Origin: Anaerococcus obesiensis ph10
GTDB lineage: Bacteria; Bacillota; Clostridia; Tissierellales; Peptoniphilaceae
Length of the DNA: 64,000 bases
Assembly: GCF_000311745.1 (NCBI RefSeq)
Contig: NZ_HE978531.1
Location: forward strand, 1,072,301-1,136,300
Direction of reading: 5' to 3'
The first letter of the stretch is position 1; every line of letters begins with the position of its first letter. Positions 8,471 through 16,424 of this stretch are shown here, piece after piece. A program made the translations under genes and the position numbers. The notes beneath the pieces are model-generated. The model worked only from the letters and a program-made list of their open reading frames with translations, searched no databases and was not told the DNA's origin.

Positions 8471-9650
8471 AGTCATTCGAATAATTATCAAAATATCCTT
8501 GTATAAGAACAACAGGAGTTCCCTTATCGCCTGAGCCTGATGTCAAATCGCAAAGTGAGCCTAAAAGATCTGTGATTTGTCTAGGAGTTGTTCCTAAGGT
8601 TTCATTTGTTCCTTTTAAATCAGCTGCTTTTTGTGAAATTCTTTCTCTCATTTTTGCAGTTCTTTCATCTATTGATAAGTCTTTTAATTCTGTATCAGCT
8701 ATATATTTTATTTTCAATTCATTTGGTGTTCCAGAAAGTCCTTTTGTATAAGCTGGAGATACAACTGGATCTGCAAGCTCCCAAATTTTTCCAACCGGAT
8801 CTTTGAATGCTCCATCTCCGTAGATCATCACTTCAACTTCTTTATTATATTTTTCAATAAATTTTTCTTGAAGTTCATCTACAAAACTTTGGCCATCTCT
8901 TGGGAATAATTTTACAACATCTTCTGTTGAAAGATTTGAGCCAAGTAAACCGTAATCTTCATTATATCCTGAGCCATCAACTGATTTTGTCATTATTTCA
9001 TCTAGACCATAAATTTCTTCAGCACCAGATTTTTCTAGAAGTTTTTTAGTTAAATCTCTATTGTGAATTTCACAAACCAAAACACTTTTTGTAAATTTTA
9101 GTACATCTTTTGGATTGTTGAAGAAATGTACTTCGCTGTTTTTTGCCATTTCTTTATAAAGAGAAATATAATCAACTCCAGTAAATTGATGTTTATAATC
9201 TCCTGCAAGTTTTCTAAATTCTTCTTCTGACAAAATATCTGAATAAGGATTTACATCACTTTCAAATAAATCCATTCTGTCCATAATGTAGTTTCCTACC
9301 TCATCTTGTGGATAAGATAAGCAAATGTGAAGTTTTTTTCCACTCAAAGCAAAAGCTTTTAGCATTATTGAAAATCTATTTCTACTTAAAATTGGAAACA
9401 ATATTGCTATTTCGTCAGATTTAAATTTATCATTTATATCTTTAGCAATTTGTTCACAAGTTGCGTAGTTTCCTTGAGCTCTTGCTACAAGGGATTCTGT
9501 AATGCAAACTACATCCTTATCATTTATTTCGATATTTTTTGATTCGACAGCCTTGTTTACGCTATCAAACACAATATCTACTAAGTTATCTCCTGTCTCA
9601 ATAATAGGTGTCCTAACACCCATTGATACTGTTCCTATTAATCTATCCAT
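8469..9650 (-). CDS. CofE-like protein (F420-0:L-glutamate ligase family)
   Basis: A 393-residue protein resembling the CofE/FbiB ligase fold, which in methanogens and actinobacteria adds glutamate to coenzyme F420. Seen here are the N-terminal core (RLIGTVSMGVRTPII, then a DxxVITES-like segment) and an acidic GDGAFKDPVG segment that could bind metal. F420 synthesis is not known from this kind of organism and no other cof gene is in the window, so the true substrate is probably different. The gene is monocistronic, with a TATAAT box and an AAGGAG RBS upstream and a terminator downstream. The family call is fair; the function is unknown. Confidence 0.75.
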   Translation of the reverse strand: MDRLIGTVSMGVRTPIIETGDNLVDIVFDSVNKAVESKNIEINDKDVVCITESLVARAQGNYATCEQIAKDINDKFKSDEIAILFPILSRNRFSIMLKAFALSGKKLHICLSYPQDEVGNYIMDRMDLFESDVNPYSDILSEEEFRKLAGDYKHQFTGVDYISLYKEMAKNSEVHFFNNPKDVLKFTKSVLVCEIHNRDLTKKLLEKSGAEEIYGLDEIMTKSVDGSGYNEDYGLLGSNLSTEDVVKLFPRDGQSFVDELQEKFIEKYNKEVEVMIYGDGAFKDPVGKIWELADPVVSPAYTKGLSGTPNELKIKYIADTELKDLSIDERTAKMRERISQKAADLKGTNETLGTTPRQITDLLGSLCDLTSGSGDKGTPVVLIQGYFDNYSND

Positions 9651-9717
9651 ACATGCTCCTTCCTCACGTATTATACATTAATTTTTTTAAAAAATAAAGA
9701 TAAAATTTTTATTTTTT

Positions 9718-10092
9718 TTATGATTTTACTTTTTGTTTGGTCTTGCATTTTGGGCATTTTACGATTATTTTTCCTTTGCCTTTAGGAATACGTAATTCTT
9801 GTCCGCATGATTTGCATTTAATATACTTATATTTTTTATCTCCAAATATTTTCCTTTTAATACTCCTATATTTTTTTTGAATAGGATTTAAAAATTTTAA
9901 TTTAAAAATATAATTTTCGCTGTTTCTTTTTATTTCGTTTGTTGATATAGTCCTAAATATAGCATAAAAAACTATCACAAGTGGCATTGCTTGTAAAAAA
10001 TTAATTTTTAAAAAATAATTTATAAGCATTAAGCCAATTGCAAACCACACAAGTCCTATAGATAGCTCATCAATTCCATGTCTTTTTTTCAA
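9718..10092 (-). CDS. small membrane protein with C-terminal zinc ribbon
   Basis: A 124-residue protein with two hydrophobic segments (about 10-26 and 32-48), a basic middle region and a C-terminal zinc ribbon (CKSC at about 93-96 and CPKC at 113-116). The cysteine pairs predict a structural zinc site on the cytoplasmic side. The function is unknown. It lies 2 bases downstream of the sir2 fragment and is probably co-transcribed with it. Confidence 0.8.
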   Translation of the reverse strand: MKKRHGIDELSIGLVWFAIGLMLINYFLKINFLQAMPLVIVFYAIFRTISTNEIKRNSENYIFKLKFLNPIQKKYRSIKRKIFGDKKYKYIKCKSCGQELRIPKGKGKIIVKCPKCKTKQKVKS

Positions 10093-10094
10093 AA

Positions 10095-10457
10095 TTAAAC
10101 ACCTTCTACTAATTCTTTCATTATTTTTGATATATCTCCTTTTAAAAGATAATCTGCTTTATTATCTTTTGGGGTAGGATCTTGATTAATTACTACAAGT
10201 TTGTTTCCCCTATAAAAATCTATCAAACCTGCCGCAGGATAAACAACTAAACTTGTTCCACCGACAATTAATACATCTGCTTCGCTAATTAATTTTACCG
10301 CATAGCTAATGTTATCATTGTTCAAACTTTCTCCATACAAAACAATATCAGGTCTAACAACTGAGCCACACTCATCACACTTAACTACATTTTTAAATTT
10401 TTTTACATAAGATAAATCAAAATTTTTACCGCAAGATGTGCAATAATAATCTCTCAA
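10095..10457 (-). CDS. Sir2 NAD-dependent deacylase, C-terminal part
   Basis: The 120-residue frame carries the zinc site (C6, C9, C27, C30) and the second half of the Rossmann fold (ADVLIVGGTSLVVYPAAGL, then LVVINQDPTP) of a class U/III sirtuin. It begins at a TTG inside the catalytic loop. The active-site histidine (ELHG) is encoded just upstream in this frame, beyond the shift. It belongs with 10426-10833. Confidence 0.85.
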   Translation of the reverse strand: MRDYYCTSCGKNFDLSYVKKFKNVVKCDECGSVVRPDIVLYGESLNNDNISYAVKLISEADVLIVGGTSLVVYPAAGLIDFYRGNKLVVINQDPTPKDNKADYLLKGDISKIMKELVEGV

Positions 10458-10833
10458 ATTTCCGTGAAGCTCTATAACATTTTTTGCTTTTTGCTTCTTG
10501 GTGGAGAGAATCTATATTTTGGGTAATAATTCCCTTTAATTTCCCTTCTTTTTCAAGTTTTGTTAAAGCAAGATGACAATCATTTGGTTTTATTCCTTCA
10601 ATCATCAAATTTTCTTTTGCGTATTCCATAAATTCATCAGGATGATTTACAAAAAATTCATGGCTAAGCATATATTCAGGCGAATATGATGAATTATTTT
10701 CTCTATTATAAAGTCCAGTTGCAGATCTAAAATCTGGAACGCCAGATGCTGTTGATACTCCTGCTCCTCCAAAAAATACAATATTATTTGATTCTTTTAT
10801 GATTTTTTTAACTTCATTAATTTTATTATCCAT
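10426..10833 (-). CDS. Sir2 NAD-dependent deacylase, N-terminal part
   Basis: The 135-residue frame starts a sirtuin: GGAGVSTASGVPDFRS (about 22-37) binds NAD, and TQNIDSLHQ (about 108-116) is the second NAD contact. After AKSKK the frame runs into an unrelated tail and stops. Removing one A from the run at 10480-10485 restores S-K-N-V-I-E-L-H-G-N-L-R-D, including the catalytic His, and continues into the zinc domain. As written, neither fragment could be active. The whole protein would have about 240 residues, typical for bacterial CobB/Sir2. Confidence 0.85.
   Translation of the reverse strand: MDNKINEVKKIIKESNNIVFFGGAGVSTASGVPDFRSATGLYNRENNSSYSPEYMLSHEFFVNHPDEFMEYAKENLMIEGIKPNDCHLALTKLEKEGKLKGIITQNIDSLHQEAKSKKCYRASRKFERLLLHILR
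10480..10485 (-). other. frame-shift point in sir2 (A6 run)
   Basis: Coding AGC AAA AAA TGT should read AGC AAA AAT GTT to match sirtuins, so the run is one A too long. Unlike the other split genes here, this one needs a loss rather than a gain. Confidence 0.8.
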
Positions 10834-10858
10834 AATATCTCCTTACTATGACTATACC

Positions 10859-11023
10859 CTACTTAGATTTTTTAAATTTATTATCAATGCTTGCTCCAAA
10901 AAATGCGCCTATTACTGCACAGACTACTGCAACCATTTCTTTGTTTGGAAAATTGTAGGCATTATTTAAAATTATTGAAATAATTACTCCTCCTACAATT
11001 CCTATATACATATTTTTATTCAT
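10859..11023 (-). CDS. 54-residue glycine-rich membrane protein, unknown
   Basis: A short minus-strand gene with an AGGA RBS 6 bases before its ATG, lying 7 bases after the ABC permease gene. The peptide has two hydrophobic segments with small-residue packing (GIVGGVIISIIL at 8-19 and AVVCAVIGAFFGAS at 32-45) and a basic tail (NKFKKSK). I do not recognise it. Its place as the last gene of the YtrA-like ABC operon suggests a small accessory subunit, which is inference. Confidence 0.65.
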   Translation of the reverse strand: MNKNMYIGIVGGVIISIILNNAYNFPNKEMVAVVCAVIGAFFGASIDNKFKKSK

Positions 11024-11030
11024 AAAGTCC

Positions 11031-11765
11031 TCACGATAAGTCTAAATCTTTTCTTAATATTTTTGCATTTATCCAAAATAATCCTAGAAATATCAAAATA
11101 TAATAAATAAATCCTGTCAAATTTATATATGATTCTCCCTTGTATTTTATATATGAATAAACAAAAGCCATATAATTATAATCTTTTAAAATAATCTTAT
11201 TGTGTAAAAGCAAGAAATTTTTATTTATGAAAAATGAAAGAGCAAGTATGGCTGTTGTCATTATAAAAATTAAAAATACTGAAATTTTTCTTTTAAACAA
11301 ATACCTATCCATTTGCATATATAAAAATACTAAAAGAGCACTTATATTTATCAAAATCATTATAAAGACCAAAGATAAAAGTATTTTTGTATTTAAATAT
11401 GTTCCTACTATATAGAATAAAAACACTGACAAAAACACCAAAAGCCAATAGAAAATATTTATTACTATTAGTTTTGCCAAAATAAATTCTCTTGCGCTTA
11501 TTGGCAAGGAAAATGTAAGTATTGACCTGTTTGTGTAAAGGTCTTTGTAAAAACTATTTATAATAAAATAGGAAATTGTTAGGATAAAAACTACAACTAC
11601 AATTATTTCTATTGAATTTATGGCTGAATTTATTTCTAGTGTTCTTGAAAATGCTCCAATTGTTTTGATTGACATCATTGAGATTAAAAGAATTACAAAA
11701 CTTGCAATTGTTGAGATGAAAAATTTCATATTCGATTTTGCATCATACTTTAAATATTTTCTCAT
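11031..11765 (-). CDS. ABC-2 type transporter permease
   Basis: A 244-residue membrane protein with about six hydrophobic segments, beginning with the N-terminal amphipathic stretch YLKYDAKSNMKFF typical of ABC-2 permeases. It lies 9 bases downstream of a second permease and in the same transcript as the ATPase and a GntR regulator. It presumably forms half of the membrane channel of that exporter. The substrate is unknown; related YtrA-controlled exporters respond to cell-wall-active peptides. Confidence 0.8.
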   Translation of the reverse strand: MRKYLKYDAKSNMKFFISTIASFVILLISMMSIKTIGAFSRTLEINSAINSIEIIVVVVFILTISYFIINSFYKDLYTNRSILTFSLPISAREFILAKLIVINIFYWLLVFLSVFLFYIVGTYLNTKILLSLVFIMILINISALLVFLYMQMDRYLFKRKISVFLIFIMTTAILALSFFINKNFLLLHNKIILKDYNYMAFVYSYIKYKGESYINLTGFIYYILIFLGLFWINAKILRKDLDLS

Positions 11766-11774
11766 AATAATCTC

Positions 11775-12563
11775 CTAAAAATCAATCTTCTCTTCTATCA
11801 AAAATACATTGTAAAAAAATGTAACTGCTATTATCAAAATAGAAAATGTCAACATCCAAATATTTATTCCCAAAACTTTTCCGTCAACTCCATTGTAAAG
11901 CATGGAAATATCTACTCCATTTATATTTATTATCCTTTGGATGGCAAAGTCTTTAAATCTTAAAATCACAGGACTTATTGTGTAAATATTTCTTAAAAGC
12001 CAAACTATTATTGTAAATAAAACAATGGACAAAACCACTGATACAAATGAATAATATCTTCTAAAAATTTGTACTTTTGAAAGGGTTATTCCAAAAACCA
12101 AAAGAAGATAGGCAATTGAATAATAGATTTCTAAAACAAAAATATATACCATAAGAACCTTTATAGATATATTTATTAAATCATCATAAATCCCCAAAAA
12201 TTTTGAGCTTATAATTAAAGATCCAACAAAAACTACAAGGCTTAAAAAGCCTATCACAAGACTTGCCAAAAATTTTGCAAAAATAATCTTAGCTACAGAA
12301 ATATTTATGGTAAAAGTTATGTAAGATGACTTGTCAAAAATATCTCTTTTGTATCTAATGGTAAAAAATATCAAACAAACTGACAAAATTATAAGGGCAA
12401 GAGCTATAAGGAGAATAAAAAATGAAGTGTTTTTATTTTCCAACTCAAAGCTATTTAATTTATAAAATATTCCAACAAGACCTTGAGAAAGTATGGCAAA
12501 TAATGCCATCAAAAGAAAAAATCCCCTTGACCTTTTTAATTCATATTTCAAAAATCTAATCAT
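11775..12563 (-). CDS. ABC-2 type transporter permease
   Basis: A 262-residue protein with about six membrane segments and the same N-terminal pattern (FLKYELKRSRGFF) as the next gene. It overlaps the ATPase gene by four bases, which implies coupled translation. With 11031-11765 it probably makes a heterodimeric channel for the ATPase 12560-13264. Confidence 0.8.
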   Translation of the reverse strand: MIRFLKYELKRSRGFFLLMALFAILSQGLVGIFYKLNSFELENKNTSFFILLIALALIILSVCLIFFTIRYKRDIFDKSSYITFTINISVAKIIFAKFLASLVIGFLSLVVFVGSLIISSKFLGIYDDLINISIKVLMVYIFVLEIYYSIAYLLLVFGITLSKVQIFRRYYSFVSVVLSIVLFTIIVWLLRNIYTISPVILRFKDFAIQRIININGVDISMLYNGVDGKVLGINIWMLTFSILIIAVTFFYNVFLIEEKIDF

Positions 12564-13264
12564 ATTACAAAAATTTCCTTATACAAATCTACCATTTGCT
12601 TTTTATATTTATCTCTCAAATCTTCGGCGTCTTCTTCCAAAAGAATTTGTCCTCTTTGGATAAAGGCAGCCCTATCAAAAAGATTTTCCAAATCTCCAAT
12701 TTGATGGGTTGTAATAATAATTGTCCTACCAATATCTACAGTTTTTATAATTGCAGATAAAATCATATCCTTTGCAATAGGATCAACTCCTTCGATTGGC
12801 TCATCCAAAATATATAATTTTGTATCACGAGAAAGAGTCAAAGCCAAAAGAAGTCTTTCTTTCATTCCCTTTGACAATTTATCAGAATAACCTTCCTTTG
12901 GAATTTTCATAAAATCAAAAAGTTCCTTGCAAACTCTCATATTAAAATCATCATAAAAATCCTTGTAAAGATTTACCGTATCCTCAATTGTCAAATTGTC
13001 ATAAAGATGGTAGGCATCAGGCAAATAAGAGATGATTTTTTTAGTTTCAACTCCTACTTTTTTCCCATCAATTAAAATTTCTCCATCATTAGGCTTGATA
13101 AGGCCCATAATACATTTTAAAAGAGTAGTTTTTCCTGAACCATTTGGACCCATAAGTCCCAAAATTTTCCCTCTTTCAAGTTTTAAATCAATCCCATCAA
13201 GCACATTTTTTTTGCCATAAGTTTTTTTCAAATTTTTTATTTCTAATATATTATCCATTAGCAT
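12560..13264 (-). CDS. ABC transporter ATPase (YtrB/BcrA-like)
   Basis: A 234-residue nucleotide-binding subunit. Walker A GPNGSGKTT is at about 39-47, the signature LSKGMKERLLLAL near 137, Walker B LYILDEPIEGVDP near 156 and the switch His near 188. The signature is LSKGM rather than LSGGQ, as in BcrA/YtrB exporters. The frame overlaps the GntR gene by 14 bases; translation may start at the third codon (13258). Confidence 0.92.
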   Translation of the reverse strand: MLMDNILEIKNLKKTYGKKNVLDGIDLKLERGKILGLMGPNGSGKTTLLKCIMGLIKPNDGEILIDGKKVGVETKKIISYLPDAYHLYDNLTIEDTVNLYKDFYDDFNMRVCKELFDFMKIPKEGYSDKLSKGMKERLLLALTLSRDTKLYILDEPIEGVDPIAKDMILSAIIKTVDIGRTIIITTHQIGDLENLFDRAAFIQRGQILLEEDAEDLRDKYKKQMVDLYKEIFVI

Positions 13265-13601
13265 TCATCCTCAAAGATACAAAATCATAAACTCCCTCAT
13301 TTGTAATTCCTATTGAATTCATATTTTTCAAAAATTCATTCAAATATCCATTTGCAAATTCCACAATTAGGGCATTTCTTTTGTTTTCATCAATTTTCAT
13401 ATAATAATAATCACTTTTCGCCTCAATCAAATCCTCATCCAAAAGTCTTTGGTAAGTTTTATCCACATAAGAAGGATTTACCCTAAATTTATTAATAAGA
13501 AATTCCTTATCATAAAACTTATCCCCATTTTTTAGAAAATTATTTATAATATTTTTGGCAACAAAGTTTCTAATTTCATTATTTACTGACCTATCTTCCA
13601 T
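13251..13601 (-). CDS. GntR family regulator, YtrA-like
   Basis: A 116-residue protein: a GntR winged helix (about 8-72; DKEFLINKFRVNPSYVDKTYQRL) followed by a short C-terminal helical tail. This is the build of the YtrA subfamily, which typically represses an adjacent ABC exporter operon. It is the first gene of the operon and overlaps the ATPase gene, which fits autoregulation. I could not define its operator with confidence. Confidence 0.82.
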   Translation of the reverse strand: MEDRSVNNEIRNFVAKNIINNFLKNGDKFYDKEFLINKFRVNPSYVDKTYQRLLDEDLIEAKSDYYYMKIDENKRNALIVEFANGYLNEFLKNMNSIGITNEGVYDFVSLRMNANG

Positions 13602-13629
13602 ATTAGCTCCTTTTCTTTACTATATTAAT

Positions 13630-13884
13630 CTATGATAGAAAATCAATTTCCAAATCAAAACAAAGACTTGCCTTCATAAAACAAGACAAAAATTTTTCCC
13701 CATAATCATTCAAATTTTTATAAATAAGAGGATAATTTTTAATAACAATTTTCTCATCAAGCATAGAAAGTTCATCAAAAAGCCCATCAAGATTATTTAC
13801 TTCATATTCAAAATCAATTTTTTCATTCAAATAAGAAAAGGCCTCATCCCTTGACTTAAATTTATTTCCATCCAAACAAATCAT
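13630..13884 (-). CDS. barstar family ribonuclease inhibitor
   Basis: An 84-residue protein of the barstar fold: the N-terminal strand MICLDGNKFKSRDEAFSYL, the acidic helix NNLDGLFDEL that in barstar plugs the barnase active site, and a C-terminal strand. Its ATG directly follows the stop of the barnase gene, so the two are translated as a pair. As the immunity protein it would stay in the cytoplasm and neutralise unexported enzyme. Confidence 0.9.
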   Translation of the reverse strand: MICLDGNKFKSRDEAFSYLNEKIDFEYEVNNLDGLFDELSMLDEKIVIKNYPLIYKNLNDYGEKFLSCFMKASLCFDLEIDFLS

Positions 13885-14334
13885 CTAATTCTCCTTGGTA
13901 AAACTTTTGTAATGGTCTTTGGTGTAAAAAATATTAAAATCCTCATCATAAATAAGTCTTTCGCCACCACGTCTTCCACCAAAATAATTTACATCACATT
14001 CCTTGTAATTAGCTTCTGGAAGTTTATTTTCAAAATTTCCAAAATAATCTCCGCCAATTACTCCCTTATCAGTAACTTCCCATAAATTTCCCTTTTTAGG
14101 AATCCAACCAAGTTTTTTCGCCTCTTTTTTTGTCAAAAAATTTGGAGGAAGTTTTTTATAAGCTTTAATATAATCAACCACATCATCTTTTTTATAATAA
14201 GCCTTATCTTCAAGAAGACTTGTACATTCAACTTCTTCATTAGAATTAATATTTTCATGCTTTACACATCCAGTAAAAGCAAAAATAAGAAAAAAACTTA
14301 AAATAAATTTATAAAAAAAGTTTTTAATTTTCAT
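13885..14334 (-). CDS. barnase-like ribonuclease with lipoprotein signal
   Basis: A 149-residue guanyl-specific ribonuclease of the barnase/N1 family. The catalytic set is intact with barnase spacing: Glu112 (general base), Arg122, Arg126 and His141, with GNLWEV and IGGDYFGN as further family motifs and Lys69 in LTKKEA. The N-terminus has a basic start, a hydrophobic core (10-20) and the lipobox FTGC with Cys23, so the enzyme should be lipid-anchored on the outer face rather than freely secreted. Barstar follows directly. A role in nutrient RNA breakdown or contact inhibition is possible; the sequence does not decide. Confidence 0.92.
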   Translation of the reverse strand: MKIKNFFYKFILSFFLIFAFTGCVKHENINSNEEVECTSLLEDKAYYKKDDVVDYIKAYKKLPPNFLTKKEAKKLGWIPKKGNLWEVTDKGVIGGDYFGNFENKLPEANYKECDVNYFGGRRGGERLIYDEDFNIFYTKDHYKSFTKEN

Positions 14335-14377
14335 TTAATTACTCCTTTGCTATAATTATATCAGAAAGGATAAAAAT

Positions 14378-14830
14378 ATGAATGTATTAATATCAAGATG
14401 TCTTTTGGGAATAAATTGTCGCTATGACGGAAAAAATAACGAAATAAAAAATTTAAAAGAAAAATTTCCACAAATAAATTTTATAGATGTATGCCCAGAA
14501 GTAGATTCAGGAATGAAAACACCAAGAAAGCCATGTGAAATAAAAAATACTAAAGTTATAAATGTTGATGGAGTAGATTTTACGAAAAATTTCAAAAAAG
14601 GCGGACAAATCGCCCTAGAAATTTGTAAGAAAAATAATATAAAAATCGCCCTTTTAAAAGCAAAATCTCCATCTTGCGGAAAAGATTTGATTTATGATGG
14701 AAATTTTAATAAAAATTTAATAAAAGGCGATGGAATAACTTGCCAAATTTTAAAGAAAAATGATATAATTATTTTCAGCGAAAAAGAAATTGAAGAATTT
14801 TATTCTTACCTAAAAGCTAAAATTAGCTAA
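14378..14830 (+). CDS. DUF523 family protein
   Basis: A 150-residue DUF523 protein. The family's conserved cysteines are present: SRCLLGINCRYDG (C8, C14), DVCPEVDSGMKTPR and SPSCGKDLIYDG. The pattern suggests a metal or Fe-S site. Its function is not established. The gene is divergent from the barnase operon, preceded by an AGAAAGGA RBS, and followed about 80 bases later by tRNA-Pro. Confidence 0.88.
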   Translation: MNVLISRCLLGINCRYDGKNNEIKNLKEKFPQINFIDVCPEVDSGMKTPRKPCEIKNTKVINVDGVDFTKNFKKGGQIALEICKKNNIKIALLKAKSPSCGKDLIYDGNFNKNLIKGDGITCQILKKNDIIIFSEKEIEEFYSYLKAKIS

Positions 14831-14912
14831 TCTTAAAATTTTAAAAAATTTCCAAAAAAATATTTGACAAATATTTTTAAAGCTGGTATATTATATATTG
14901 TCGTTAGGACAT

Positions 14913-14989
14913 CGGGGTGTGGCGCAGCTTGGTAGCGCGCGTGGTTTGGGACCATGAGGCCGAAGGTTCGAATCCTTTCACCCCGACCA
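14913..14989 (+). tRNA. tRNA-Pro (UGG)
   Basis: A full cloverleaf: acceptor CGGGGTG pairs with CACCCCG, anticodon stem CGTGG/CCATG holds loop TTTGGGA with anticodon TGG, and the T loop is GTTCGAATC. The 3' CCA is encoded. Discriminator base A. Confidence 0.98.
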
Positions 14990-14996
14990 TTTTTTT

Positions 14997-15018
14997 GCAA
15001 GCAAAAGCTTGCTTTTTT
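14997..15018 (+). terminator. terminator of tRNA-Pro
   Basis: Stem GCAAGC/GCTTGC with an AAAA loop and six Ts, 7 bases after the tRNA. Confidence 0.9.
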
Positions 15019-15051
15019 AGTTGTAATACGTAAATTTTCCCTTTTAAAATT

Positions 15052-15072
15052 GCACCGAGCGGTGCTTTTTTT
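15052..15072 (+). terminator. second terminator downstream of tRNA-Pro
   Basis: Stem GCACC/GGTGC, loop GAGC, followed by seven Ts. It backs up the first terminator. Confidence 0.75.
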
Positions 15073-15179
15073 ATGCCTATTTTTAAAAATAAATTCTTTA
15101 GTGATAAAAAAATAAAAACAACTCATAGCAAATTTTATAAATAAATCTCTCCCACCCCCCCTCATACTAAAACATTTTG

Positions 15180-15470
15180 TTTCACAAACTCTCCAGTTCT
15201 ACCACACTTTGTTTTAGGGGTAAATATGGCAAATCAAGGCACATTTACCCGGTCGAGATGGGTTACAGTTCATTTTATTTTATTGCTAAAGTTTTTAAAT
15301 TTTATCTTTTTTGATTTACATAAATTTTTAAAATAAAATTTAAGAAACATTCTACTTTTTCTTCAGTAATTAATAATAAAAAAAATAACCCATCTCGACC
15401 TTGTGGAGAGATCTCATTTATTAAATCTATCTATGAGTTCTCTTTTGATTTTGCGATCGATATGGGTTAT
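15180..15470. repeat. dispersed palindromic repeat, copy 1 (composite)
   Basis: This gene-free stretch holds two pieces of the repeat family also found at 23846-24073 and 44037-44209. A perfect 15-base inverted pair (15251-15265 and 15386-15400) carries the family core CCCATCTCGACC. A 13-bp hairpin at 15218-15250 has the same 7-base loop as copy 2. The part at 15386-15468 is itself a long imperfect palindrome with a T run on the minus strand, and probably ends the nucleoside transporter transcript. Confidence 0.75.
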
Positions 15471-15488
15471 TTTTATATTCTGTTATTT

Positions 15489-16424
15489 TTAAATATCTTC
15501 TGTCAAATATGGCTTACCACTTGCTTTTGGTGCATTTGATTTTTTATTAAATAAAATTAAGAAAATCAAAATTGAAATGTATGGAATCATTGAAATAAAT
15601 TCCATTGGAAGGCTTATGGTTGTTCCTGTTAAATAAGTTGCTATAGCTTGGGTTAATCCAAAAAATAATGAACCTATCAAAACTCCTTGTGGTTTCCAAT
15701 TTCCAAATATTACACAAACGAGTGCAATGTATCCTTGGCCTGCAATTAAGGTTGGAGAAAATACACTTACTACTGCAAGTGACATAGAAGCTCCTCCAAG
15801 TCCTCCCATAAATCCTGAAAACATTACTGCAAGATACCTAATTTTTCCTACTGAAATATCTAAAGTTTCAGCTGCTTTTGGATGCTCCCCAACTGCAATT
15901 AACCTTAGTCCCCATTTTGTTTTATATAAAAATACATAAAGCAAAATTACAGATATTAAAGCAATATAAACTGTTGCATATTGAGAAAATATATTTTTTA
16001 AGGCTTGATTTGTAATCAAACCGTCAAATAATCTAGGAATTTTATTTTCCAAAGCAATTGATGGTGTTTGAGTTGCGCCATCAAAAAATAATCTTGCTAA
16101 AAACAAAGCCAAACCTGGCGCTAATGTATTTATAGCAATACCTGAAATTGTTTGATCTCCTGCAAATGTAACTGAAACAAGTGCATGGATTAGTCCAAAA
16201 AACATTCCAGCAAGACCGCCCGCCAAAAATCCTAACCATGGATTTCCTACATAATATCCTACTGTCGCTGCTACTAAAGCACCTATTGTCATCATTCCTT
16301 CAAGTCCAATATTTACTACTCCAGATTTTTCTGAAATCATTCCACCAAGGCCAGTCAATAATACTGGTGTAGCATTTGAAAGTGTATTTCCAATTATTAA
16401 TCCTAAAACTGTCAAATTAAGCAT
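15489..16424 (-). CDS. nucleoside ABC transporter permease (NupQ-like)
   Basis: A 311-residue branched-chain/BMP-type permease with about eight to nine membrane segments and the motifs SGVVNIGLEGMM (about 33-44) and GEHPKAAETLDISVGK near 175. With its partner permease, the double ATPase and the BMP lipoprotein upstream it forms a nucleoside importer like NupNOPQ. It overlaps the previous gene by 8 bases. It is last in the operon; a repeat-derived palindrome follows. Confidence 0.9.
   Translation of the reverse strand: MLNLTVLGLIIGNTLSNATPVLLTGLGGMISEKSGVVNIGLEGMMTIGALVAATVGYYVGNPWLGFLAGGLAGMFFGLIHALVSVTFAGDQTISGIAINTLAPGLALFLARLFFDGATQTPSIALENKIPRLFDGLITNQALKNIFSQYATVYIALISVILLYVFLYKTKWGLRLIAVGEHPKAAETLDISVGKIRYLAVMFSGFMGGLGGASMSLAVVSVFSPTLIAGQGYIALVCVIFGNWKPQGVLIGSLFFGLTQAIATYLTGTTISLPMEFISMIPYISILIFLILFNKKSNAPKASGKPYLTEDI

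Noticed and set aside
14833-15165. 110-codon minus-strand frame across the tRNA region
   Set aside because: It is the reverse complement of tRNA-Pro plus terminators; the peptide piece GERIRTFGLMVPNHARYQ is the usual antisense-tRNA artefact.
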